A stretch of 64,000 nucleotides of DNA, taken from positions 124,001 through 188,000 of the forward strand of contig JAWGHR010000002.1 in NCBI GenBank assembly GCA_032560695.1, given 5' to 3'. This DNA comes from Peptoniphilus_A harei_B (GTDB lineage Bacteria > Bacillota > Clostridia > Tissierellales > Peptoniphilaceae). Shown here piece by piece: positions 1 to 9,400 of this stretch. How positions within the stretch are numbered: the stretch's first letter is position 1; each line of letters begins with the position of its first letter. The position numbers and the translations under genes were made by a program. The notes below the pieces were generated by a model. The model made no database searches and had not been told where the DNA came from. It worked only from the letters and a program-made list of their open reading frames with translations.

Positions 1-182
1 TCTTGTGCAGCTTTTTTTGTAAAAGTTATAGCCAAGATTTTTTTTGGATTGATATTGTTCTTTACAATATTAATAAACCTACTGGTGAGGACCCTGGTCT
101 TGCCAGTTCCAGCTCCTGCCATTAAGGATAAGTCCTTGTCAAGAGTGTAGACTGCTTTTTTTTGAACTTCACTTAGTTCCAT
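1..182 (-). CDS. SF1 DNA helicase (UvrD/Rep/AddA family), N-terminal fragment
   Basis: The gene runs off the left edge, so only about 60 N-terminal residues are visible. They hold a Q-like motif (LSEVQKKAV) followed by Walker A AGAGTGKTRVL and motif Ia (ILAITFTKKAA). This order is diagnostic of superfamily 1A UvrD/PcrA/Rep/AddA helicases, ATP-driven 3'-5' DNA translocases of repair or recombination. The fragment cannot tell UvrD/PcrA from AddA or RecB-like proteins. The start is the ATG at 180-182; the ArsR gene lies 14 bp upstream and could be cotranscribed. The family is certain, the paralogue is not. Confidence 0.85.
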   Translation of the reverse strand, partial: MELSEVQKKAVYTLDKDLSLMAGAGTGKTRVLTSRFINIVKNNINPKKILAITFTKKAAQ

Positions 183-196
183 AAACTACCCTTTTC

Positions 197-478
197 TTAC
201 TTATTAAAAAGAGTCTTTGCAAGTTTTAGGATAAATTCATTTTCTACCTTGTAGTAGATTTCAGTCCCATTTCTATTTGCTATTAAAATTCCAGCTCTCC
301 TAAGCTTTCCTAGGTGAGATGAAACAGTTGGCTGTGGAATATGAAACTTTGCTTGCATAGACCCAACATTAGCTGGACCATTATCAATTAAATTCTTTAC
401 AATTCTAAGTCTAATTGGATGAGCCATAACCTTTAAAACCTCAGCAGTGTTTTCAAGGTTATCAATTTTTTTCTTCAA
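197..478 (-). CDS. ArsR-family winged-helix transcriptional regulator
   Basis: A 93-residue single-domain repressor-like protein. Residues 14-75 form the ArsR winged helix, with the typical MAHPIRLRIVKNL opening, the recognition helix PQPTVSSHLGKLRRAG and the beta-wing NGTEIYYKVEN. The classical ELCVCDL metal site in alpha-3 is absent (it reads VGSMQAKFHI), so a metal sensor of the ArsR/SmtB alpha-3 type is unlikely; ligand unknown. Translation appears to start at TTG (476-478) behind GGAGG, because the only in-frame ATG lies inside the DNA-binding domain. A promoter with an overlapping palindrome sits directly upstream, suggesting autoregulation. The helicase gene follows at 14 bp. Confidence 0.88.
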   Translation of the reverse strand: MKKKIDNLENTAEVLKVMAHPIRLRIVKNLIDNGPANVGSMQAKFHIPQPTVSSHLGKLRRAGILIANRNGTEIYYKVENEFILKLAKTLFNK

Positions 479-515
479 ATTCTTACCTCCAAGTATTTCA
501 TAGTTAAAAATTTAT

Positions 516-555
516 TTACTATAGTAAGATTATGTAATTTTCACTAATTTGTCAA
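516..555 (-). promoter_or_regulatory. Promoter and palindromic operator of the ArsR gene
   Basis: On the minus strand TTGACA (550-555), a 17-nt spacer and TAATCT (527-532) form a sigma-A promoter. A perfect 12-bp palindrome, TTACTATAGTAA (516-527), begins at the edge of the -10 box and covers the start-site region, where an ArsR dimer would block transcription. Binding by this ArsR protein is inference. Confidence 0.7.
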
Positions 556-635
556 TAGCTTTTGTATAATTAAGAATTATGAAAATATTTACATCAGCTT
601 GAATTACAATTTTAGTATTGTACTTTAATTACAGA

Positions 636-666
636 AAATAAAAAAATAAGGCCTAGGACCTTATTT
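636..666 (-). terminator. Rho-independent terminator of argGH
   Basis: Stem AAATAAGG/CCTTATTT (644-651 with 659-666), loop of 7, followed in minus orientation by a U-rich run, 9 bp after the argH stop codon. Confidence 0.85.
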
Positions 667-674
667 TAAAAATT

Positions 675-2045
675 CTATATATTTAATGATTTTTTTAGAT
701 TTTCTATTTGAATAATGACAGCTTCTTCAGCTGGTCCACCATAAAGCTTTCTATTGTTTAAAGAGTTTTCAATTTCTATAAAATCATAAAGATCTTTATC
801 GAAAACTTTGTTAAAAGATTTATACTTTTCAAGAGAAATTTCTTCTAATTTTAAATTCTCCTCTATAGCAAAGTTAACTATTTGACCAACTAGATCATAG
901 GCTTCCCTGAAGGCAAGACCCTTTAGGACCAAATAGTCTGCCAAGTCTGTTGCATTTAAAAATCCTTTTTCTGCTGATTCCCTCATTTTATCTTTGTTTA
1001 ACTCAAGACTCTCTATAATTCCCTTCATTATTTTTAGAGAAGACGCTGTAGTCTTTACTGAGTCAAATAGAGCTTCTTTGTCTTCTTGAAAGTCCTTGTT
1101 ATAAGCTAAGGGTGTTCCCTTTAAAACTGTAAAGACTGTAATTAAATCTCCAAAAGCCCTGCCACTCTTCCCCCTGATTAATTCTGCCATATCAGGATTT
1201 TTCTTTTGAGGCATTATACTAGAACCTGTTGAAAATTTGCCAGAAAACTTAATATAATCATATTCACTGGATGAAAAATAAATTAATTCCTCACAGAGTC
1301 TTGATAGGTGGGTCATAATAAGGGAGTTGTTAAATAAAATTTCAAGAACATAGTCCCTATCCGAAACTGAATCCATGGAGTTCTCTGTAGGCTTTTTAAA
1401 TCCCAGGATTTCACTAGTCATAAACCTATCTATGTCAAAGCTTGTTGTGGCAAGAGCACAGGATCCTAGAGGATTCTCATCTAATCTCATAAGACTGCTC
1501 TTAAGTCTTTGGCAATCTCTTTTAAACATCTGAGCATAGGATAGGATATAGTGAGCAAAACTAGTAACTTGTGCATGTTGCATGTGAGTAAACCCTGGCA
1601 TTATTGTATTTTTATTCTCTTCAGCAAGAGAAATTATTGTGACAATTAGATTTCTTAAATCATTATTTATTTCAGCTAAGACTTTTTTAGAATATAGTCT
1701 AAGGTCCAGAGCGCATTGGTCATTTCTAGATCTTGCAGTGTGAAGCTTTTTGCCCACACTGCCCACTCTTTTTGTCAGTTCATTTTCAATAAAGGAATGA
1801 ATATCTTCTTCTCTTAAATCAATTTCAAGCTCATTATTTTTTATTTCTTCTAAAATATTTTTTAATTCTTTGGAAATAATTTCAAAATCTTCCTGATCAA
1901 TTATTCCTTTTTTGCAAAGCATTTCAACATGAGCAAGTGAACCTGTAATGTCTTCTTGGAATAAAATTTTATCAAAATCTATGGACTTGTTAAATTCATG
2001 AGTGAATTCTTCCAATCCTTCTAAATGAGATCCCCATAAATACAT
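675..2045 (-). CDS. argH: Argininosuccinate lyase
   Basis: Cleaves argininosuccinate to arginine and fumarate, the last step of arginine synthesis. The protein (456 aa, normal length) has the superfamily signature TGSSIMPQKKNPD near residue 280 and the conserved HTARSRNDQ and MPGFTHMQHAQ blocks that build the active site at subunit interfaces. The start is taken at MYLWGSHLEG (ATG 2043-2045) because AAAGGAG lies 6 nt upstream inside the last codons of argG; an upstream in-frame ATG would overlap argG and has no better ribosome site. One base separates it from the argG stop, so the two are translationally close and cotranscribed from the T-box-controlled argG promoter. Confidence 0.97.
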   Translation of the reverse strand: MYLWGSHLEGLEEFTHEFNKSIDFDKILFQEDITGSLAHVEMLCKKGIIDQEDFEIISKELKNILEEIKNNELEIDLREEDIHSFIENELTKRVGSVGKKLHTARSRNDQCALDLRLYSKKVLAEINNDLRNLIVTIISLAEENKNTIMPGFTHMQHAQVTSFAHYILSYAQMFKRDCQRLKSSLMRLDENPLGSCALATTSFDIDRFMTSEILGFKKPTENSMDSVSDRDYVLEILFNNSLIMTHLSRLCEELIYFSSSEYDYIKFSGKFSTGSSIMPQKKNPDMAELIRGKSGRAFGDLITVFTVLKGTPLAYNKDFQEDKEALFDSVKTTASSLKIMKGIIESLELNKDKMRESAEKGFLNATDLADYLVLKGLAFREAYDLVGQIVNFAIEENLKLEEISLEKYKSFNKVFDKDLYDFIEIENSLNNRKLYGGPAEEAVIIQIENLKKSLNI

Positions 2046-2046
2046 A

Positions 2047-3267
2047 TTAAACTCCTTTATTAATCTTGGCATCAACTAGACTTGAAAGGGAGTAGAGATT
2101 TATAAATCCTTCTGCATCCTTGTGAGAGAATAAATCCTCTGCTCCATCACCAAAGGAAGCTAAGTCTTCACTATAAAGTGATTTTTCTGATTCTACTCCA
2201 GCTGGGATAATATTTCCCTTGTAAAGTTTTAATTTTACTTTGCCAGTTACATTCTTTGTGATTTCATTTCCAAAAGCCAACAGTCCCTTGATTGAATTCG
2301 AATACCACTTTCCATCATAAACTAGGTCTGCAAACTTTATAGAAAGATAATCTTTTAAATGAGCCGAATCCTTATCAAGAGTAATAGATTCAAGTATTTC
2401 TAAAGCCTTATAAAGGATTGCTCCACCAGGATTTTCATAAACTCCACGACTCTTCATACCCACAAGACGATTTTCCACAATATCGTCAATACCAATTCCA
2501 TTTTCTCCACCAATTTTATTTAAATATTTTAAAATTTCTTCCGGAGTCATTGCCTTTCCATTTATCTTTGTCGCTTCAGCAGCCTCAAATTCAATTTCAA
2601 CATCACAAACTTCATCTTTTGCCTTCATTGGAGATACAGAAAGTTCCAATATTTTGTCATAGTCTGGGAAGTTTTTTGGATTTTCAAGGTCTAAACCTTC
2701 ATGGGATAGGTGCATAATATTTAAATCCTTTGAATAATTTGTCTCTCTCGAATTTTTAAGAGGAATGTTGTGGGCTTCTGCATAGTCTATTTCTTCTTCA
2801 CGAGATTTTATGTCCCAAATTCTCCAAGGTGCAATTATTGGCATATCTGGTGCAAAGTGTTTAATTCCCATTTCAAAACGAATCTGATCATTTCCCTTTC
2901 CAGTACAACCATGACAAATTGCATCGCAGTTTTCTTTTTTGGCAATTTCAACAAGTGACTTTGCTATGAGAGGTCTTGCCGTTGCTGTTCCCAAGAGATA
3001 ATTTTTTTCATATTTTGCACCCATTTTTATAGTTGGAAATACAAAATCTTTTACATATTCTTCAACAAGATCAACTATATAAATTTTTGAAGCGCCAGTT
3101 TTTATGGCTTTTTCTTCTAGGCCTTCAAGTTCTTTTTCTTGACCAACATTTCCAACTACTGCAATAACCTCACAATCATAGTTCTCTTTTAGCCAAGGAA
3201 TAATAATTGACGTATCAAGACCACCTGAATATGCTAGAGCAATTTTTTTATAATTAGTTTTTTTCAT
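2047..3267 (-). CDS. argG: Argininosuccinate synthase
   Basis: Condenses citrulline and aspartate with ATP to argininosuccinate. The 406-residue protein begins with the N-type ATP pyrophosphatase loop AYSGGLDTS (residues 12-20) and carries the family blocks GCTGKGNDQIRFE and APWRIWDI. The start ATG follows GGAGG. It is the first gene of an argG-argH operon; no other arginine biosynthetic gene is in the window, so the pair may convert citrulline from elsewhere. Expression is predicted to depend on uncharged tRNA-Arg through the leader upstream. Confidence 0.97.
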   Translation of the reverse strand: MKKTNYKKIALAYSGGLDTSIIIPWLKENYDCEVIAVVGNVGQEKELEGLEEKAIKTGASKIYIVDLVEEYVKDFVFPTIKMGAKYEKNYLLGTATARPLIAKSLVEIAKKENCDAICHGCTGKGNDQIRFEMGIKHFAPDMPIIAPWRIWDIKSREEEIDYAEAHNIPLKNSRETNYSKDLNIMHLSHEGLDLENPKNFPDYDKILELSVSPMKAKDEVCDVEIEFEAAEATKINGKAMTPEEILKYLNKIGGENGIGIDDIVENRLVGMKSRGVYENPGGAILYKALEILESITLDKDSAHLKDYLSIKFADLVYDGKWYSNSIKGLLAFGNEITKNVTGKVKLKLYKGNIIPAGVESEKSLYSEDLASFGDGAEDLFSHKDAEGFINLYSLSSLVDAKINKGV

Positions 3268-3330
3268 TTTTTTCCTCCAAATTAAATCCTTTTAATTACA
3301 ACAGCTAACTTTGAGACTCAAAAAAAGTAT

Positions 3331-3548
3331 AAAAAAATCGCCCCTATCAAGGGACGAAGAACGTGGTACCACCCAAATTTGTATATTTCTATACCTCAAA
3401 AACTATAACGCATAACCGGGCAAATCTAAATATCGAGATGCCAGTTCCAAGCTCCTATTTCAAATTATCCTCCCTATTTTCTCCCAGCAAACGAAAACTC
3501 TCTTAAAGTCTCGGATAATTTTACTTCGCTTTTCAAAACTTTTATTTG
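3331..3548 (-). promoter_or_regulatory. T-box riboswitch upstream of argG, predicted Arg specifier AGG
   Basis: In minus orientation the leader contains the K-turn-like AGAGAG, stem I, the T-box GGGTGGTACCACG (3362-3374) and the terminator CGTCCC/GGGGCG (3339-3356) with a U tract (3331-3338). Aligned with the clear Ile leader of ileS in this window (ATC followed by ACCTTGGAG), the equivalent position reads AGG followed by AGCTTGGAA, placing an Arg specifier at 3454-3456. The T-box family is certain; the specifier assignment is a manual alignment. Confidence 0.88.
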
Positions 3549-3554
3549 TTTGAT

Positions 3555-3583
3555 ATCCTAGCAAGATGATTTTAGATTGTCAA
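3555..3583 (-). promoter_or_regulatory. argG promoter
   Basis: TTGACA (3578-3583), 17-nt spacer, TAGGAT (3555-3560), placed just ahead of the T-box leader. Confidence 0.75.
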
Positions 3584-3717
3584 GCTTAAATTTAAAATAT
3601 TTTTTGAAAATTTTTGAGATTTAAAATTCTATCTATTAAAGCCCTAGGAATAAATTTTCTTAATTTCTAAAAAAATATGTCTTTTAAAATATTTATTAAA
3701 ATTTTTTAAAAAAACTA

Positions 3718-3746
3718 TTGACAAAGTTAATTCATCATAGTAAAGT
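3718..3746 (+). promoter_or_regulatory. Promoter of the amino acid ABC transporter operon
   Basis: TTGACA (3718-3723), 17-nt spacer, TAAAGT (3741-3746); transcription would begin near 3753, at the 5' end of the second T-box leader. Confidence 0.65.
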
Positions 3747-3752
3747 GGTCAG

Positions 3753-3965
3753 AAATCAATGAAGTGGACAAAAAGTATTCTCATAAACTTTTTAGAGAGC
3801 AGGGTTAGGTGAAAGCCTGTAAGTGGAAAGAATATAATAGAACCACTGAGATTCTGTAAAGAAATTAGTATTTACAGAGGTTAACTGCCTTAAAGTTTTG
3901 AGATATCCAAAAGATAATTAGAGTGGTACCGCGGACTTCGCCTCTTTCATAGAGGCGATTTTTTT
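3753..3965 (+). promoter_or_regulatory. T-box riboswitch of the ABC transporter, predicted Arg specifier AGA
   Basis: The leader contains AGAGAG, a distal hairpin CAGG...CCTG with the GGTGAAAG loop, stem III-like TCTGTAAA/TTTACAGA, the T-box AGTGGTACCGCGG (3922-3934) and the terminator CGCCTC/GAGGCG (3939-3957) with a T tract. At the specifier position, aligned to the ileS leader, it reads AGA (3839-3841) followed by ACCACTGAG. It is divergent from the argG T-box, so uptake and synthesis genes would answer to the same amino acid. Confidence 0.88.
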
Positions 3966-3982
3966 ATTATGGAGGGAAAATT

Positions 3983-4792
3983 ATGAAAAAAATATTAAGT
4001 ATATCAAGTCTTATTTTATTAGTGTTAATATTTGGCCTTATAATATTTTTTACTAAGTCCAAGGAAAAATCTAATTCAAGAATCGAAGAAATAAAAAAAT
4101 CAGGAAAAATTGTAATGGGTTGCAATGCAAACTACCCACCCTTTGAATTTCACAAAAATATAAATGGCAAAGATGAAATTCTTGGTCTTGATGTTTTCAT
4201 TGGCAAAGAAATCGCAAAAGATCTTGGCGTTGAACTAGAAATTTCTGATATGGAATTCTCATCAGTCCTTGCAAGTCTTGATACAGGAGTAATTGATCTT
4301 GCTATCTCAGGAGTATCAAAAACTCCTGAAAGAGAAAAATCTATGGCCTTTTCAAAAATATATTATGAACCAAAGAATTATTTATTGGTCAATAAGAAAG
4401 ATATTGGAAAGTACACTTCTGAAGATTCAGTGAAAAATCTTACTATTGGCGTTCAAACTGCAACTAGCCAAGAAGATATCGGTAAAAATCTTGGAATAAA
4501 AAATTTAGTTTCATTATCCAAAACTCCAGACCTAATTGCCCAACTTGACAAGGGACTTATTGATGGAATTATAGTTGAAAAATGTGTTGGAGATAATTAT
4601 GAACTATCCAATGAAAATCTAAAGCTTGAAGATTCCTTTTTCTTTGAAGCTGATCTTGAAGGGACAGCCATTGGCTTAAACAAAAAGGACACAGAGCTTT
4701 TAGATCAAGTTAATAAAACTCTTACAAGATTGGAAGAAGAGGGTAAAATAGAAAAATATTATAAAGAAGCTCTAGACTTATCAATAAAGTAG
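3983..4792 (+). CDS. Polar amino acid ABC transporter, substrate-binding protein (likely arginine)
   Basis: A 269-residue extracytoplasmic solute-binding protein of family 3. Residues 4-24 form a hydrophobic signal or anchor; no lipobox cysteine follows, which is unusual for a Gram-positive binding protein, so it may stay attached through an uncleaved segment. The domain opens with GKIVMGCNANYPPFEF and contains GLDVFIGKEIAKDLG, ISGVSKTPEREKSMAFSKIYY and IGVQTATSQE, all typical of the Arg/His/Gln/cystine binding group. GGAGGG precedes the ATG. It is the first gene of a three-gene importer. Family membership does not fix the ligand; the Arg-type T-box and the divergent argGH point to arginine or a precursor. 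Confidence 0.93.
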   Translation: MKKILSISSLILLVLIFGLIIFFTKSKEKSNSRIEEIKKSGKIVMGCNANYPPFEFHKNINGKDEILGLDVFIGKEIAKDLGVELEISDMEFSSVLASLDTGVIDLAISGVSKTPEREKSMAFSKIYYEPKNYLLVNKKDIGKYTSEDSVKNLTIGVQTATSQEDIGKNLGIKNLVSLSKTPDLIAQLDKGLIDGIIVEKCVGDNYELSNENLKLEDSFFFEADLEGTAIGLNKKDTELLDQVNKTLTRLEEEGKIEKYYKEALDLSIK

Positions 4793-4799
4793 GTAGACC

Positions 4800-5600
4800 A
4801 TGGAAAATATTTATAAAATTGAAAATAAAAAATTATCAAAAAATAATATAATAAATGGTCTAGTTATTTTAGTTTTTTTAATATTTGTCTTAATTTTTGG
4901 AAAGCTACTAATTGAGTTCTTTGGTTCTAGCCTTGAAATCCTAAAAAAGTATTCATCCTACTATCTAAGGGGACTTTTAGTTACAATTTCACTTTCTATT
5001 ATTTCTGTAATTTTGGGTTCAATCTTTGGCCTCATTTTATACTTGATGAAGTCATCAGAAGTAAAAAGTTTAAAAGTATTTGCCGGTTTTTATCTTGAAC
5101 TTGTTAGGGGAACACCCATGCTTACCCAAGTATTTTTTATATTTTTTGGACTAGCAAGTGTAATAGACTTCAAAAGTTTTGGCCTTTCTATTTCATCCTT
5201 TGCTTATATAACAGGAGTAGTTGCAGTGAGTTTAAATTCTGCTGCCTACGTTGCAGAAATTATTAGATCTGGTATAAATGCCATTGACAAGGGACAAATG
5301 GAGGCTGCGAAATCTCTTGGTATGAAAAAATCTCTGGCCATGGAAGAAGTTATACTTCCTCAGGCAACAAAAAATATTTTGCCTGCCCTAGCCAATGAAT
5401 TTATTGCAGTTATTAAAGAAACATCTATAATATCAACAATTGGTGTCACTGACATCATGTACAATGTCAACTTAGTAAGAGGATCATCCTATAAAGCTCT
5501 TGAACCACTTATCCTTGGTTCCTTACTTTATTTTGCAATTACCTTTTCATTAACGAGGCTATTAAAGTTTGTGGAGGGAAAATATGATAAAAATTCATAA
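4800..5600 (+). CDS. Polar amino acid ABC transporter, permease
   Basis: A 266-residue membrane protein of the HEQRo-type permease group. An N-terminal hydrophobic segment (about residues 20-45) precedes the usual five-helix BPD_transp_1 core. The EAA loop reads EAAKSLGMKKSLAMEEVILPQA around residues 163-184, the site that docks the ATPase. Only one permease gene is present, so it should act as a homodimer. It starts 7 bp after the binding-protein stop and overlaps the ATPase gene by 17 bp, indicating coupled translation. Confidence 0.94.
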   Translation: MENIYKIENKKLSKNNIINGLVILVFLIFVLIFGKLLIEFFGSSLEILKKYSSYYLRGLLVTISLSIISVILGSIFGLILYLMKSSEVKSLKVFAGFYLELVRGTPMLTQVFFIFFGLASVIDFKSFGLSISSFAYITGVVAVSLNSAAYVAEIIRSGINAIDKGQMEAAKSLGMKKSLAMEEVILPQATKNILPALANEFIAVIKETSIISTIGVTDIMYNVNLVRGSSYKALEPLILGSLLYFAITFSLTRLLKFVEGKYDKNS

Positions 5601-6303
5601 TTTACAAAAATCCTATGACGACAAAAAAGTTCTCAAAGGAATTGATTTAACTATAGAGGATTTTACAGTCACATCAATAATAGGTCCCAGTGGTTCTGGC
5701 AAGTCCACCCTACTTAGATCTATTAATCTCTTAGAAAAAAGTGATGGAGGAAAAATTTATCTTGATAGCTATGAAATCACTGGCAAAAATCCAAATCTTG
5801 AAAAGATAAGGCTAGAAATTGGAATGGTCTTTCAAAATTTTAATCTCTTCCCCAATAAAACAGTCTTAGATAATATAACTCTTGCTCCCATTAAAGTTAA
5901 GGGAGAAGATAAAGATGCTGCTAAAGAAAATGCAATAAAGCTTTTAAAATCAATGGGACTTGAAGATAAAAAGGATTTTTATCCATCTTCACTTTCTGGT
6001 GGTCAAAAACAAAGGGTGGCAATTGCAAGAGCTCTTGCAAATAAGCCCAAGTATCTTTTATTTGATGAGCCAACTTCTGCCCTTGATCCAGAAATGGTAA
6101 AGGAAGTCTTAAATGTTATAAAATCTCTTAAGGACAAGCTTACAATGGTGATTGTCACTCATGAAATGGGTTTTGCAAAAGAAATTTCTGACAATATCTT
6201 ATTTATGAAAGATGGAAAAGTGGAAGACTATGGCAGCCCTCAGCATATTTTTAAGGATACAGATAATAAAAATACTAAAAAATTTTTACAAGCAGTTCTA
6301 TAA
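5584..6303 (+). CDS. Polar amino acid ABC transporter, ATP-binding protein
   Basis: A 239-residue ABC ATPase of the GlnQ/HisP/ArtP group. It has Walker A GPSGSGKST, Q-loop MVFQNFNLFPN, signature LSGGQKQRVAIARAL, Walker B LLFDEPTSALDPE and H-loop VTHEMGFA. I use the ATG at 5584 (MIKIHNLQKSY) because GGAGGG lies just upstream; an in-frame ATG five codons earlier lacks such a site. The operon ends at a shared terminator 90 bp downstream. Substrate is inferred from context only. Confidence 0.95.
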   Translation: MIKIHNLQKSYDDKKVLKGIDLTIEDFTVTSIIGPSGSGKSTLLRSINLLEKSDGGKIYLDSYEITGKNPNLEKIRLEIGMVFQNFNLFPNKTVLDNITLAPIKVKGEDKDAAKENAIKLLKSMGLEDKKDFYPSSLSGGQKQRVAIARALANKPKYLLFDEPTSALDPEMVKEVLNVIKSLKDKLTMVIVTHEMGFAKEISDNILFMKDGKVEDYGSPQHIFKDTDNKNTKKFLQAVL

Positions 6304-6387
6304 TTTTAAAAAAAAATAATTTCCAAGAGATTGTAATAGTTAAATATATTTAAAATTTAAAATTAAATTTATATAAATCTAGACACA

Positions 6388-6426
6388 AAAATAAGGCCCT
6401 GGTTTTCCAGAGCCTTTAATTTTTTA
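6388..6426. terminator. Bidirectional terminator between the transporter operon and ileS
   Basis: Stem GGCCCTGG/CCAGAGCC (6395-6414) with a four-base loop, flanked by A-rich and T-rich runs on both sides, between two convergent genes. Confidence 0.85.
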
Positions 6427-9400
6427 CATCTTTTCAATATTTATTTTAATGTCGTGACCATTTAAGTTTTCAACTTCTGCTTCGTTGTCTTCCTTTACAA
6501 GATCAAGTGCAAGAGTTTCTGATTTGATAAATTCTTTGTCTGCTTCAATAGCTTTTTCAACTTCATCATCAGACTTGTATGAAATCTTAATGTTGTCAAG
6601 AATGTCTAAGTCTTTCTTCTTCCTTAGTTGTTGGATCTTTGATACAAATTCTCTTACATAACCTTCATTTAGAAGTTCTTCGTTAAGTTCTGTGTCTAGG
6701 ATTACGAAGAGGTTGTTTTCCATTATTACGTCGAAGCCTTCTTTTGCAGAAATTTTAACTTCAACAAAGTCTCTTTCAATTTCTGTTTCTTCGCCAGCAA
6801 GTTCAAGAGTAACTTTTCCTTCTTCTAACTTAGCTAGTAGGTCTTTTGCATTAGCTTCTCTAAGAGCCTTGCCAAAGTCCTTAACCTTTGAACCTAATAT
6901 GCTTCCACAAACTCTGAAGTTTGGTTTAAGTTCAAATTCCATATATTCTGAAAGGTCGTTTTCAAATTGAACTTCCTTAACGTTAAGTTCTTCCTTTATA
7001 AGTTCTGTTAAGTCGCCAATGATTTCCTTGTACTTTCCGTCAATGATAACTTTAGAAAGTGGTTGTCTAACCTTTATCTTAGCTTCTTCTCTTGAAGCTC
7101 TTCCTAGAGTTACAAGATCTCTTACAAGGTCCATCTTTTCTTCAACTTTGTCGTTAATCATGTTTTCATCATAAGCTGGATAGTCAGCTAAGTGAACTGA
7201 TTCCTCATCAGTGAGTGATTTAAATAATTCTTCTGAAAGGAATGGAACCATTGGTGCAATTAATTTTGTCACACCAAGTAGAACTTCATAAGTTGTCTTG
7301 TAAACGGCAATCTTAGTGTTGTCCTTGTCAGTCTTCCAGAATCTTCTTCTGTTTCTTCTGATGTACCAGTTTGAAACATCTTCTATAACAAAGTCTTGGA
7401 TTTCTCTTACAACTTTTGTAAGTTCAAATGCTTCCATATCTTCTCTTACATTTTTAACAAGTCTGTGGTACTTAGACAATAACCACTTATCTATTTCTTC
7501 TAAGTCGTCATAGGAAACCTTAACTTCTCTTGGGTCAATCTTATCTGTGTTTGCATATAGACTGAAGAAGTTGTAAGTGTTTCTTAGGGATCTAAAGAAT
7601 TTTGATTCAATTTCACGAAGTCCATCTTCATCGAACTTAGTTGGAGTCCATGGTGGAGATACATATAGTAGATACCACCTTACAACGTCAGCTCCGTACT
7701 TGTCAAAGAGTTCAAATGGTGCAACTGTATTGCCACGAGATTTTGACATCTTCTTGCCTTCCTTATCAAGGATAAGGTCGTTAACAAGTACATTCTTGTA
7801 AGGGCTCTTGCCTGTCATGTAAGTTGATATTGCAATTAGTGAGTAGAACCAACCCCTTGTTTGGTCAATTCCTTCACATATAAAGTCTGCTGGGAAAAGT
7901 TCGTCAAAGTTATCCTTGTTTTCAAATGGATAGTGCCATTGAGCAAAAGGCATAGCACCTGAGTCAAACCAAACGTCGATTACGTCTGCTTCCCTAGTCA
8001 TTGGCTTGCCACACTTAGGACATTTGATGTGGATATCATCAACGTAAGGTCTGTGAAGTTCAACATCTTCTGATACATCTTCTATTGCTTTGTTTCTCAA
8101 ATCTTCAATTGAGCCAACAGATTCTGTATGGCCACATTCACATCTCCATATTGGAAGTGGAGTACCCCAATATCTTGATCTTGAGATTGCCCAGTCATTT
8201 AAGTTTTCTAGCCAATTTCCAAATCTCTTTTCTCCAACGAATTCTGGGAACCAGTTTACTCCATTGTTGTTTTCAATTAACTTATCCTTAAACTTAGTTA
8301 CTTCTATATACCATGATGGGTGTGCGTAGTAAATAAGTGGAGTATGACATCTCCAGCAGTGTGGATAGTTGTGAAGCATTTTTTGTTTTGCGAATAAAAG
8401 ATCGTGGTCCATTAGGTAATGAAGAACATCGTGGTCAGCATCAATTACAAATTGACCCTTCCAAGGTGTGTCTGTAAACTTACCATCATCATCAACTGGT
8501 TTTAACATTGGAAGGTCATATCCCCTTGCAGTTTGATAGTCATCTTCACCAAAGGCAGGAGCAATATGAACTATACCAGTACCATCTTCAGTTGTTACAT
8601 AATCAGCACAGATTACATAAAAAGCTTTTTTATCTGGTTCAAGGAATTTAAGGAGTTGTTCGTATTCTGTATATTCAAGATCCTTGCCAAGCATTTCTTC
8701 TAGGACTTCATATTCATCATCTTTAAAGATTTGTTTAGCAAGAGATTTAGCTACATAGTAAATATGTCCGTCAGCATGCTTAACTTTAATGTATTCAACT
8801 TTTGGGTTGACAGCTAGGGCAACGTTAGATGGGAGTGTCCATGGTGTAGTTGTCCATGCCAAGAAGTATTCATTTTCTTTGTCTTTTAATTTAAATCTAC
8901 AAGTTGCTGTTGTAGTTTTTATTTCTTCATAACCTTGAGCAACTTCGTGAGACGCAAGTCCAGTCCCACATCTTGGACAGTAAGGAACAATTTTGTGGCC
9001 TTCATAAATTAGGCCTTCCTTAAACATCTTGTCTAAGATGTGCCAAACTGATTCAATATAATTATTTTCAAGAGTGATATATGGGTGGTCTAAATCAATT
9101 AAGTAACCCATCCTTCTTGTAAGAGTTCTCCATTCTTTTTCATATTCAAAAACAGATTCCTTACATTTTTTGTTAAAGGCTTCAACTCCATAGGACTCTA
9201 TGTTTTGTTTGTTGTGAAGATCTAGTCTCTTTTCTACTTCAATTTCTACAGGAAGACCATGTGTATCCCATCCTGCTTTTCTCTTAACTTGATAACCAAG
9301 CATTGTATGGTATCTACAAGTTAAATCTTTAAGAGTTCTTGCCATGACATGGTGAATGCCTGGCTTTCCATTAGCAGTTGGAGGTCCTTCATAGAATATA

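Noticed and set aside
3735..3742. ATAGTAA half-site resembling the ArsR palindrome before the transporter
   Set aside because: Only one arm matches; chance is likely in AT-rich DNA.
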